NCBI GenBank assembly: GCA_034401795.1
Contig: CM067374.1
Location: forward strand, 95,548,511-95,612,510
Length of the DNA stretch: 64,000 nucleotides
Source of the DNA: Chaetoderma sp. LZ-2023a
Lineage: Eukaryota > Mollusca > Caudofoveata > Chaetodermatida > Chaetodermatidae
Direction of reading: 5' to 3'
How positions within the stretch are numbered: the stretch's first letter is position 1; every line of letters begins with the position of its first letter. The notes under the pieces were generated by a model. It searched no databases. It saw nothing but the letters and a program-made list of their open reading frames with translations, and was not told where the DNA came from. The position numbers were made by a program, and so were the translations under genes. Shown here piece after piece: positions 33,743-44,129 of this stretch.

Positions 33743-34440
33743 TATTATCTATACAGCATGGTGAGTTTGTGCAGGGGTCTACCTTGCGGAGAATTGGCCT
33801 GTAATAATGCAGATGAATGAGCATAGTTTTATTAAGAGCTTTTTTCTGTGGAAAAAAGCTTAAAGAACTTCGAGTAATAATAAAATTTTGGCAAATACTT
33901 TAGCCTGTCAGGTTTGAAATAGTCGCAAATAAATAAAATATGGTATTCATCACCAATATATTCATCACCAATATCGTTTTTGTCACGTAATAGCCATGTT
34001 CGCTGTTCTCGTGGGACTTCCTCCCAACGACCCTTCTTAATAGGTAAATGGTGATTACCGGTTATAAATTTTGTGAATGTTATTCTATTCCTATCTCCAA
34101 GCTTGAGTAGATATGGCTCCATTTCAAAGATTGTTTTAAACGCTTTGTATGTTTTTCCCTTCCACGATTCTCCCATTTGCCCTTCTCACTTCTGTTTAAA
34201 TTGATCCACGAGGTTTTGCTTTACGTTACATTTTATTTCATTCACACTGATTACTGACTGTGCTTCCTAAATATAAGCCATTCCAGTTTCCTCTAATATG
34301 TTTGTAATGCAGTTTAACCATTTGTACTGCGTGTTTTTCTGGTGGTAATCATTCAATGCGTATTTGTATATTTGGTCCGGTAGTTTGGTCTGTTTTCCAG
34401 TGATTAGCTTTAATGCTTAATGATTAGTGTTTGGTTTAAA
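33486..34440 (-). pseudogene. LINE 3' end (C-terminal domain relic)
   Basis: Minus-strand relic. 34440-34180 is degraded; 34176-33832 encodes SWKGKTYKAFKTIFEMEPYL, ITFTKFITGNHHLPI and DEYHILFICDYFKPDR, the C-terminal zinc-finger-like segment of a LINE ORF2. The CxxC half of the finger has been lost (TWLLRDKND). The 3' UTR contains a (CGA)n expansion (33740-33665), and the element ends in a TATC/TGTC tetranucleotide tail (about 33500-33486). No RT domain remains. Confidence 0.65.
33665..33742. repeat. (GTC)n microsatellite
   Basis: About 25 GTC/TCG units inside the LINE 3' UTR; false poly-V and poly-D frames arise here. Confidence 0.95.
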
Positions 34441-34699
34441 GAGAATTTTATTTTGTTCAATGGGAACCCAGTAAGACATACGTCTTATACACGTGTCTCC
34501 CATACATACAAATACAATACATTAAGAAATACATCAAGATGGGTATAATAAAACATAATTAAATAGTAACGTATGTATAACTAGTTAAATGATAATTTAT
34601 ATCAACGACTGGTTACAATTGTCTAGGTAGTTCGCACGCTTACGTATGTGTACGTGAAAATGTGCGTGTGTGCGTACGTATTGGCGTGCGTGTGTGCAT

Positions 34700-34759
<60 letters not shown>

Positions 34760-35034
34760 GGGGGGAGGGGGAGGGGGGGAGGGAGGGGGAGAGGGAGTGG
34801 GAGAGAGAGAGAGTGGGAGAGAGAGAGTGGGAGAGAGAGAGAGTGGGAGAGAGAGTGTGGGAGAGAGAGAGTGGGATAGAGAGAGTGGGAGGGGGGGGGG
34901 GGTAGAGGGGGTGGAGAGAGAGGGGAGAGAGAGAGGGGGGAAAGAGAGAGGGGGGAGAGAGAGGGAGAGAGAGAGAAGGAGAGAGCGGGGTGGGGGTGGG
35001 GGAGAGGGGGAGGGAGAGAGAAGGAGAGAGCGGG

Positions 35035-35086
<52 letters not shown>

Positions 35087-35600
35087 GAGAGAGAGGTTGG
35101 GATGGAGTGTGTATGTGTGTGGGGTGGGGGAGAGTTAGGGAAAGAGAGACAAAAAGAGAGGAGAGGGGAATATGAGAAACAGGATATAAACTAAGAATCT
35201 GACAAGAGTGAGAAAGGTAAGGTGAGGAGCTCTTAATGCTGCGTTCACCATGCTTGTATATGTTGGGCTGTTTGCATTTCGCTCTTATAGTTGCGAATTT
35301 AACAAATAGGAAGTTACTTAAAGCGGTTGGTATTGACTATGTATTGGCATACGGCGTTACATATTGTAATATTCTTTTCCAAGTCAACATTGTTAATGCC
35401 GTATAGAAGTTGATTAGCTGTCAGTGTGGCAAGAGAGATATTCTTTAGGACGAGCTGATTTTGGAGAGAGACTCTTTGGTCGTTAAAAAGAGGGCAGTGG
35501 AGGAGATAGTGATTTGTGGATTCATCAGTGTATCCACATGGGCAGCTAGCTGAGTCTGACAGAAAATTTTCAAATAGATGCCGATTTAAATTACTGATTA
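34440..35600 (-). pseudogene. Second LINE 3' end with expanded GA/G tract
   Basis: Minus strand 35590-35250 encodes NRHLFENFL, CPCGYTDESTNHYLLHCPLF, NDQRVSL, a C-x-CG...H..C finger typical of LINE ORF2 ends. The probable 3' UTR end lies near 34440-34510 (GGGTTCCCATTGAACAAAATAAAAT, minus strand). Between them 34705-35160 is GA- and G-rich simple sequence. RT and endonuclease are absent. Confidence 0.6.
34705..35160. repeat. (GA)n, GGGAGA-rich tract and 46-base poly-G
   Basis: (GA)n from 34705, irregular G/A sequence to 35040, then an almost unbroken poly-G (35041-35086). It is strongly quadruplex-prone, and its length may be unreliable in the assembly. Confidence 0.9.
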
Positions 35601-35639
35601 GTGTTTATGTTATCGACATACAGTCAAACCTGTATATAA

Positions 35640-35856
35640 ACAACACGTCCATTTGGCGGTGGGGTTGGATGGAGGGTGGGTTGTAGTTGCAAACGATTGT
35701 GGTTATTTAATACGAGTCATCGCAATGTGCTACGGAACCACTATCGCTTGATCACTCCTACCACCCCCCACCCCACCCCCAGCCCAAAGCTCCCACCCCC
35801 ACCCTTCCACCTCGCAAGATACTATTTTATCACAGCGAGTGCGTTGCATTAGCCAT
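35640..35856. other. C-rich intergenic/intronic stretch
   Basis: Includes 'ccaccccccaccccaccccc' (35761-35780). No gene or known element seen. Confidence 0.4.
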
Positions 35857-35860
35857 TTAA

Positions 35861-36262
35861 CCCCTCTTGTGTCAACTTAACCCTTTAATGGTCAACCTGA
35901 CCAAAAACAACATTTCAGTCGTCTTCAGACATGGCTATTCTAAACGCCCAGAGACGAGTATTTTTTTAATATTTACCACTAGAATGATTAGCTCGGTAAC
36001 CGAGGTAGTCATTCTAGTGGTAAAGTTTCAAAAATCCTCTTCTCTCGGCCTGCAGCTAGACACTGGCTAAGGAGACTTTAATTTACTTTGTCATTACCCC
36101 TTTAATGGTAAAGTCGGCAAAAAAATCAGAAATTCAGTGGTAAATTTACAAAAATAGTCTACTAAAATTTAAACATCTTGAAAAATCTTGACCATCAAAA
36201 TGTTTAATTGATTTATCAGGTAGTATTTTGAGCGCTTTGACGCGCTGTTGACACGAGCGGGG
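35861..36262 (+). mobile_element. piggyBac-type MITE, 402 bp, intact ends
   Basis: Exactly bounded: TTAA (35857-35860), then CCCCTCTTGTGTCAAC; at the other end GTTGACACGAGCGGGG, then TTAA (36263-36266). The terminal inverted repeats match at 14 of 16 positions. TTAA duplication with CCC-starting ends is the signature of the piggyBac superfamily. No transposase frame is present. The middle (35951-36045) is a palindrome of about 95 bp centred in 'gctcggtaaccgagg'. A decayed inverted copy is at 32888-33284. Confidence 0.85.
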
Positions 36263-36394
36263 TTAAAGACTAAATAAAAGCAGTTATTCTGCGTGACGAA
36301 CGCACTGTTAGAATCTAAATTGAAGAGTATCAGGGCATGTGAGATGATAAGATTTGGCGGTAATCTTATTCAACTAGAAATTTAAATTTCAAAC

Positions 36395-36540
36395 ACACAT
36401 ACATGCACGCATATGCGCGCACGTATGCACACACGCACGCACATACGCACGCACGCACGCGTGCACGCACACATTCAGGCAGACAGGCAGGCATACACGC
36501 ACAAACGCACGTACGCACGCACGTGCACACGCACATAATG
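36395..36540. repeat. (CA)/(GCAC)-rich tract
   Basis: CACG/CACA-type alternating purine-pyrimidine simple sequence. Confidence 0.85.
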
Positions 36541-36941
36541 ATCATGGACTATCGCCTTCGTATAAACATTTACCGGCATATAACCAAGAACATTCAGAGA
36601 TCGCAGACTCTCACAATTGCATGTGATTTTTGTAGATGGTTCGGGACGAGGCTGGGCGGGGGTGGGTGTGATGGAGGTCCTGTGAGAGCGAGGCCAATGT
36701 AGCGTCATCGCATCTAAATTGTTCCTCGTAGAGATGAGTTGGTCCGTACGCGGAGTACGGCTCGTCCCGATGGATGTACTGGTTAGTTCTCAGGGTTTAA
36801 CGTTCAAAAACCGATCTCGTTGATCCGCGGAGCTATAACGTTCCAGTGAGGCCGTGCCAGCATTCAGGCGTGGATCTTGTGTCCATACTACTGCCTCGCC
36901 CGTTCTATTCGTAATCCCCGTGTGCCGAGTATACATGAGAC
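36541..36941. other. Unassigned sequence
   Basis: Moderately GC-rich, with no recognisable protein or repeat. A short inverted repeat GTACGCGGAGTAC sits at 36747-36759. Confidence 0.35.
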
Positions 36942-37015
36942 TCTACCATTCCACATACCGTATCCCAAAATCATAACACAAATAAGAACTTTGGTTATGT
37001 CGTCAGCCGCCTTAG
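36942..37015 (+). repeat. Split direct repeat segment B, outer copy
   Basis: Matches 37983-38060 in direct orientation ('acataccgta', 'aaaatcataaca', 'aataagaa', 'ttggtta', 'cgccttaga'). Confidence 0.65.
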
Positions 37016-37445
37016 ACACTACCTTTTCATTTTGCAGAATGAAATACTATATACATGTCATGAATCTTAACCATCACCGATATACTAGATGCCCAGGAAA
37101 AACTGGATGGCTGTTTCCGGAAACCTGTGTCGGTAGCCTTCAAAGTAAACCTCAAGGGGGGTGACCAGACCGCATCCTGTGAACAGAAAAATACTTATTA
37201 GTACTAGATAAACAACATAGCTCTACAAAATACAATAAGATGCTGATACAATACGCACAATTCATTGAACACAAACGTGGGCCTTCACTTTGCCAATAAA
37301 GGACATATTTTAACCAAAGCATACGGTTACGAAGAAACATACGCGATATGTCGCGCAAAAAAACCCCAAGAAAAAGAACAGCGAATGATCTGAACAGTAA
37401 GGCGACTGACGATAGAATGACCCTAGCACCAAACTTTCCCTCCGA

Positions 37446-37869
37446 TTTCAGGTCCCATTCACGCCATTCTAGGCTGGTTTTATTTCAGTCTATTATTGGT
37501 AACTTCCCCAGTTTTAACACCTTTACCCATTTATACTCCTGGGTGGAGAGAGGCGATAAGGAGTGAAGGCGATTGCCTATGTTTTCACCGATCGTCAGTT
37601 GGTTGAACGAAGACGCGATCCAGGGGTCCCCGGTTTCACAGCTCTGTTGGTTATCGCCTGATATCCACACTAAGTTAACAAGACGTCTTAAGTATAAATT
37701 AACTGTGAGTCTCAGCCAATGAAATTGCTCGATAAGGAATACATGATGACCTGATTGGTTACCCTCAATCCCATAAGCGTAATGTTATTTCACATAGCAA
37801 GAGATCAAAGGTGTGCAAGTACGGCCACATACAGCAGAGCGATGTGAGTGGGCGTATGTTAGTACAATG
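37446..37869. other. 424-bp insertion within a terminal repeat, TCCGA repeated at both ends
   Basis: The other terminal copy (41481-41670) runs straight from A' into A. Here the two parts are separated by 424 bp, with TCCGA at 37441-37445 and again at 37870-37874. That looks like an insertion with a 5-bp target duplication. Its own identity is unknown and it has no obvious terminal inverted repeats. Confidence 0.45.
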
Positions 37870-38210
37870 TCCGAGGACAGGCGAGAACCAATTCTATTGG
37901 TCAACGACTCACAATCCTGTGAGAGCTAAAATGAAAAGACATTAATTCTTAACTATTCTCTCGAAATGTTAAGAATTGTATGTCTCTACCAATCTACATA
38001 CCGTACCTCAAAATCATAACATAAATAAGAATTTTGGTTACGTCGTCAACCGCCTTAGAAAATGCAAAGAAAGGAATAAATACGATACCACTAAATCATA
38101 ATTAATTTGAAAAATTCCACCAAAGGAAAATATGATACCCTAATACTGAAAAAATCAATTAATGAAACATTGAAAAATAATGCATGATTTACTTAAGAGA
38201 AAAAAGTCCA

Positions 38211-38468
38211 TCATTGCGATAAATAAGAAAATAACTCATTTTCTAAAAAATACATAATTAAATCAATCATAAGCAAAATTAGGCTTTTAGATACTGCTAA
38301 ACGACTCTCCACTGAGTCGGCGATATATCCATCTTTCGCTGTCTCACTCCGCCACCTATCGTGCCTTTTCCAGCAACGATTGTGCACGGCTGAATTAGCC
38401 GCGGCTGTCGCGCCTCCAGCGCGCAATGAGTGGAGGCCAAAATTAGAGTAGGAATCGACCGCTTGCAA
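38211..38468 (-). pseudogene. Tyrosine recombinase C-terminus
   Basis: Contains FGLHSLRAGGATAAANS, then WKRHDRWRSETAKDGYIADS. These are the conserved C-terminal boxes of DIRS-type tyrosine recombinases, including the HxxR and the nucleophilic Tyr in DGYI. Such enzymes integrate a circular cDNA instead of using a DDE integrase. Only the C-terminal part is open; the frame upstream has stops. Confidence 0.8.
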
Positions 38469-38700
38469 GCAGGCTAAAACAACGTCGGGCGCCAGAGTAA
38501 CTCAAGTCCTTGTTTTTACTAGACGGAAAACAACGGTGCTTTGACGTCCAAATCTAATCCTGCAGAAAAAATAATGCCATATTTGCATTACCAAGAACAC
38601 TGTTGTTTCCACGGCCTTTCATTACGGATGTATTAGCGTCCAGGACAATGGATCCTTTCACAAAATGCCGGAAAGTATTCTGTTGAATACATAAAAGAGG

Positions 38701-39400
38701 TCAATAGGCAGATGGTCGCCATTCAGAGACTACCAAGGTATTGCAAGCTGACTCGGCTTCAAACGTTCGTAATGTGGAACCAACCAAATGTGGAGGAGGA
38801 ACCAACCAATTGTTTTCGCATTTCCACGACTGTGCAAAAGCATCTACAGCCTCAGCTTTCAGATAAGGCCATCTGCACATAAAACGGGCTAATTTGCAAT
38901 AATACTCACTTGCGAATCTGTCCACTGTGTGTGGTCTAAACACAGAGTGAACAAAAGACTTTCTCAGTTATTGCGCAGTCATCACAACCATCACCCTTAT
39001 TTAAAGCATCCGCACGTGCATTCAACACTCTAGGTATCCACACAGATTGTATTTTCGTACCAAACAACTGTCATAGATTTACAATGCAACTTTTTGCAAA
39101 TGTGGCGCTGAACTTCCTACAATCAAAATCCTGGCCACATTTTGATTATCTGTATACCAATTGACCACCTGCTCTGCTATACCACTTTTATTCGCATTCA
39201 ACACTCGAGCAACGGCCTCGAGCTCTCTCCACGTGGAGCTTCTGGTTTGCCCGTCAACGGATCACAAACCTGACACATCAGACTTACCGTCTTCCACAAC
39301 ATATCCGCCATAACCAATGGCTGATACATCACTGTATGCATCCATGGCAGGTACGACTGCCGGGCACATAGCTTTACCATTTAGGTGCTTGGCCTTTTCT
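38701..39400 (-). pseudogene. RNase H domain relic of the DIRS-type element
   Basis: 38943-38701 reads FRPHTVDRFASEYYCKLARF, then AVDAFAQSW, ENNWLVPP, LVVSEWRPSAY; 39380-39160 holds a shifted upstream part with YGGYVVEDG-like and ARVLNANK-like motifs. These are typical of the RT/RNase H polyprotein of DIRS-like elements. Several stops and frame changes. Confidence 0.7.
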
Positions 39401-40200
39401 TGCCAAAATCAAAGCTCACTCAGTGCCTTACTATTCACGTTCACACGCCCTTTCCAACTAGAGTGAGATTCAATACAATTGTATAAAAATGTAGTCTTAA
39501 ACTGAACAATCGGACCCATTGGTGAGTGAATAGAAATTTATTTTTCTGACAAGACTTGCCACCTTTCGGATGTTAATGCACACATCTCTTGATACAGCCA
39601 GTTCAATAATATCGGGAACACTGTTAAGCAAACTGTTTATTCGATCGTCGGTAACTGAAATAATTCACTCTCATACCCAACACAGCCATGTACCGGTATT
39701 ACTAGAAATCCAATGGCATTTATCGACTGCATTCAGAAACCCAAACTCTGAGATACTTTTTCGGATAATATTGCTCAAATTTAGCCCATCCGCCATATTG
39801 CTGGACCGCCACAACCATCATCCATATACATGGTAACTCTAAGTGAAGAGTTACGCCAGTAGCCCACCATCACGCGTATTGGCTTAGTGAAAATATAAGC
39901 TGCGGTAGAAATGGCAAATGGCAACACGTTATAAACGTAAAACTGAAACTCATTTCCCTGATATCATGCAAAGCATGGGAAAGTTCTATGGTCAGGTTAA
40001 ATCTCTACATGGTGGTATGTGGATTTCAAGTCAAATGGGAACAAATAAGCACCCTGTTTGAACAGCTGTTTCGTTATTTCTATGTCATCACGTTTGAAAC
40101 CAAACTTGAATTAAAAAAAATGTATCACTCGGCAAACCAAATCATGCCTAATCTTTCCAACCCTGTTGCGAGTGGCAGTAAAATGGTTAACTGATGTTGG

Positions 40201-41516
40201 TTATCGTACACGCGAGAAGTACAGCCCAGAGACAATAATTGTTTCAATTTCTTTTGAAACGAACTCAGTGTTATCCAACGAGGATTTATTATATGTGCGA
40301 AACGACACCAGAGGAGTTTCAAACAAAGTCAATTTATAACCATTTTTAATTATGTAAAGATTATGCGCGCAAGCATCTGCCGCCCCTAACCCCACCCACC
40401 ACCCCCACCCCACCCACCCCCATTTTAAGTAAGCATTGCGCAATTTGCTAATTGGACTTTCCGTTACAATCCCATAAAAAGCCCTAATTTGCAAGACGTT
40501 GTTACTCAAATATACTGCTTTTGAGACGTAACTAGATTCTGTTAAGCAGCTATTATGAAAACTATTTGTATTAAGTAGGCTAGGCTTATATTGCCCCATT
40601 AGGATCGGGCCACCTGTAAATAAGATATTTGTACTTATCTTGTTCTGAGCCGCTAATACTGTGCCACACTCAAATCGATAGTGCCCAGCTTTGCCACAGG
40701 AACACATCAACCGCGCCTCATAGCCGAAGCTGTGCTCTGAGAAGTCATGTGCTGCTGCGAACGATGAAACCCGCTAGAACCTGGTAATGGATAGGCTGTC
40801 CTGGCATCCGTGTTAGTCCGTGCATAGCGCCTTGACTTCTTGAGATGTGACTCCTTCAATTTCTTCAATGTACGTGCGCGGGCTCGTAAAATCCGCTTCT
40901 CGTCGTCTGAATTATCTGCAAGCTCGTTTCATTTATACTCGTCTGCCATGGCCCAACCTGTCGCTTTGGTCAGCTAATCTTATGAGCTTTTGACGGGATT
41001 TCAACAGTTCTCTACATTTGATTAGTGAATCATTCGCACACAGGATAGACTGCTCAGTCAATGGGGACTCACGGTCTGCGTTCACACTTTCTATAACGTC
41101 TTCAACCTTGGAATTAAAACTGAGCTGAATGCGATTCCTTTTGTTCTTGAACGTATGCTGTTGACTAACTATAATATTGTGAATCGCTGCCATCTGAGAA
41201 TTTGAAATAGCCGAGACTGAGTGATTTCCGCTTGCATATGAGAAATACTTATTGAGATTAAAGCATCTAAGTCGGTTAAAAGCTTTTCAGGCGAGGCTTC
41301 CACTGCCTCTTCGACACGTTCTTGAACCAAATTAGCCAGATCAGTCTCATCCATTGTTATTAATAGCACTAGATAATTTTCGTTTAAGACTGTGATAGCA
41401 CAAAAACTCGCGAAGCTAATAACGATTGTAATAATGAATGTAATAACGAATGTAATAGCTAAAAACTTTGAGCAATTTGAATAGTAAGATGGCTGACGAT
41501 AGAATGACCCTAGCAA
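40201..41516 (-). pseudogene. gag/RT-start relic of the DIRS-type element
   Basis: 41516-41169 and 41193-40933 are gag-like, including a TFKNKRNRIQLSFNSKVEDV segment. 40710-40201 begins with a CCHC-like knuckle (CSCGKAGHYRFEC). It ends with IIKNGYKLTLFETPLVSFRT and LDNTEFVSKEIETIIVSGL, the conserved entry to the DIRS reverse transcriptase. Frame changes between the pieces. Confidence 0.65.
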
Positions 41517-41670
41517 CTAACTTTACCGCCGAGAGAATGACCCTAGCAACTAACTTTACCGCCGAGGACAGGCGGGAACCAATTCTATTGGTCAAACACT
41601 CACAATCCGGTGAGAGCTGAAATGTAAGCACATTAATCTTAACTACACTGTCGAAATGTTAAGAATTGTA

Positions 41671-42890
41671 TTTATTCACTGGTTTATGTCGAGTGAGATT
41701 TTGACGTGGTTTTGGCGTAGCTATTAGAGCTCGCCGAAGGCTGGGTTGTGTAGATTTAAGATGACGATAGACTGGCTGGTTTAGTGAGATTTATAAGTCC
41801 TAGCCAAGTATATGGTTCTCTTGCCTACGATCACTTATCTTAAGTTACCTAACGGGAAAATAGAGACGGTGGGTCACCAAGGATTCCTAACTTAATATAA
41901 GTTATACATACATATGTTTTGAAAACAATAACCTCCCTATACTAAGATAGATTTTGCTGAAGCGAGAGGATATGCCTCGTGCGGGCCTCCATCTATATAT
42001 GTCATCCCAAACAAAGTTGGGTAAAACAAAAAGTCTATTGGAAAGTGCTTCTATGGCTTTTATATGTGCAGTGTACACTGTTTTATGAGAGATGGCTGGT
42101 TATTCTCCGCAGATAATGGTCAGGCAGAATCTTTAATTCTAGCCAATCACCACACAGTCAGCCGGAGGTCCACGAGAGACGTATCATCACTTTCTGAGAT
42201 CATTGTGCTTATGGCTTTTAGCCAGATCAGTTATTTGTTAACAAAATGCCTATTAATCTAGAAAATGTGTATTTGCTGTTATTAATTTGTGTTGTATAAT
42301 AAGACAGTGATAACAAGTTGTGAAAGCTGTTAATTAAAGTAAATTTATTCTCAGTAACCCTATTTAAAGGCATTAATTAAAAGGCAAAGGGTTCAGATTT
42401 CTTTAGCTGATGCTATAGCTGTGGTGGTAACCTCCTTAAGGAGAACACCACAATATAAAGGAGATTCTATCAATAAATAATATGTCAAAAATATCAGCGA
42501 TGATTACTGCATTTGTTGTGAGTTTTGTTTAGTAAAAACTGAAATTCAGGAGTTTACTATCAGGAGACTGGTCCTAATCTAGTTTACAAACACTTAGGTG
42601 TATAGCTTGCGGTGATAGTCGCAACAATTGTATATGTTGATGACCTGAGTAACAGAGCGAAATAAATAAATAAGAGCAATAAATCGCCAGTGACCTATAG
42701 GCAGATCCAAACCTAGGTGTGCAGACAATTGGTTTTCATGCTCCTGACAATTACTATTTCTAACCATTTCAACCTCAAGGCCGGTGGAATGACTAACTGA
42801 GTCAAATATGTCTTTTAGAACAAAGCACCTCTTTCAGCTGAATAGGGAATCCATTTGAACTCAGAGCAAAGCGGCCTAATATCAGGTTTT
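41671..42890. other. Intronic sequence with a small foldback fragment
   Basis: Mostly unassigned. 42122-42175 ('aattctagccaatcaccac...gccgg') is related to the arms of the foldback element at 43829-44123. A perfect palindrome CTCCTTAAGGAG sits near 42430-42442 within GTGGT...ACCAC. No exon recognised. Confidence 0.4.
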
Positions 42891-42896
42891 GTAACA

Positions 42897-43080
42897 GTGA
42901 TGCCTACAATCCAGGTATCAAAACAGATTCTTTTCTTGATAAGGCCTTACCACAGCGATGCCTATGACTGCAAACAGTACAGGTATCAAGAATGGATCGC
43001 ATTCTTTTCTCAAATCAAGGGCCTTTGCATAATGATGCCTATGACTGCCAACAGAACAGGTATCAAATATATCTCAATAT
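42897..43080. repeat. Short tandem repeat, three ~60-77-bp units
   Basis: Units starting at about 42899, 42957 and 43034 share 'gatgcctatgactgc', 'acaggtatcaa' and 'ttcttttct...aagggcctt'. Confidence 0.7.
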
Positions 43081-43656
43081 TATCACTACGATCAACGATT
43101 TAAAACTGAGCACTGGTATCAAGGACCAAAAAGGATGCCAGATAGTTTTATCTTGCATTTAGTATCAGGTTGTGTTTCCTTTAGCAAGCAAATATAAATA
43201 CACTGAAAATTCAGATGTAGATGATTGTTTATCTATTGTATGACAAAGACAAAGAGCAGCGTTGTATCAAGCCTTATTTAAATTTTGCCCTTCCCACAAG
43301 AATGTGGAATATAATCATTTCAAAATAGATACAATTGCATTAATTACTTTTCTAATTAGGCGTAATTGTTTGCTTCCCCATTGAGCCTTTCACATGCATA
43401 TTTCTTAGTACTTGTTTCAGTAAGATATCGAAAATTGTTTGGTGATTGGAATAATGCATTTTTCCATTTGTAGTTTTGCCAGATGGCTTATCATCAGCAG
43501 AATATAAGGATTTTATTAAATTACTAACACCAGTTCTATGCTGCTAGGATAAATAGAGCATTTTGCACATTGATATATTGATGACTCATTTCTCAATGCA
43601 CATTCATATGATTCATGTTGTGTCACTATGTATGACAATTAAAAGACGATGGTTAT
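43081..43656. other. Unassigned AT-rich sequence
   Basis: No gene, element or repeat recognised. Confidence 0.4.
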
Positions 43657-43828
43657 GTGACTTATGTCATTGAATGTTTTATGGGTAATATACCCGTTCT
43701 TGTCCCAACCTATGAGTTGGAACATTCAGTGTCCATGTCAGGAGAGCTGGCATCTAAAAGGCGAGAATATTTTCACAGTGCTACGAAAGTATTAAATTTG
43801 GAAACCCAAAAATATGAAAAGGGTGCTG

Positions 43829-44123
43829 AACGAGAGCTTACCTGAAAGTGGAAGCTAGATGTTTGACTGTAATTCTAACCAATCACCACTGGAAGCCGGG
43901 GTTACATGCCCACCTCTAGAAAAGAGGTCCTAGCTTGAGGTTTCATTTGGGAACTTTTCTTGTCCCACCATAATGTGGAATTACTGTGCTGTGTACTCAA
44001 TTTATCTCTGAAGACTGATCTGAGCAAGTCATGACACTTCTGTCATGTAACTCCGGCTTCTAGTGGTGATTGGTTAGAATTACAGTCAAACATCTAACTA
44101 CTACTTTCAGATAAGTTCTCGTT
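43829..44123. mobile_element. Foldback/MITE with ~80-bp inverted arms
   Basis: Arms 43829-43908 and 44044-44123 are inverted copies, matching at most positions ('gatgtttgactgtaattcta', 'accaatcaccact', 'gaagccgg'). They enclose a 135-bp spacer. No coding sequence and no clear target duplication. A related fragment is at 42122-42175. This family is distinct from the TGACGTCA foldbacks. Confidence 0.7.
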
Positions 44124-44129
44124 TAACTA

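Larger units (their letters stand above)
36942..41670 (-). mobile_element. Tyrosine-recombinase retroelement (DIRS/Ngaro type), decayed
   Basis: On the minus strand: gag-like segment (41516-40933), zinc knuckle CSCGKAGHYRFEC (near 40700), RT start (NGYKLTLFETPLVSF near 40330), degraded RT, RNase H region (39400-38700; VDRFASEYY, AVDAFAQSW, ENNWLVPP) and tyrosine recombinase (38468-38211). Flanking repeats look like split direct repeats. Segment A occurs at 41670-41561 and 37980-37870; an adjoining A' at 41533-41481 and 37445-37395; segment B at 38060-37983 and 37015-36942. On the minus strand this reads A-ORFs-B-A-B, the order known for Ngaro/PAT-type elements. Many stops; dead. Confidence 0.75.

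Noticed and set aside
34662..35138. 158-aa Arg/Glu/Gly-rich frame
   Set aside because: Translation of the GA/G simple tract.
36720..36905. Possible exon on the minus strand in a GC-rich patch
   Set aside because: A short open stretch exists, but splice sites and recognisable protein similarity are missing.
43657..43845. 62-aa plus-strand frame (MTYVIECFMGNIPVLVPTYE...)
   Set aside because: Not low complexity, but no recognised family, no splice or promoter context, and it runs into a foldback element; not supported as a gene.
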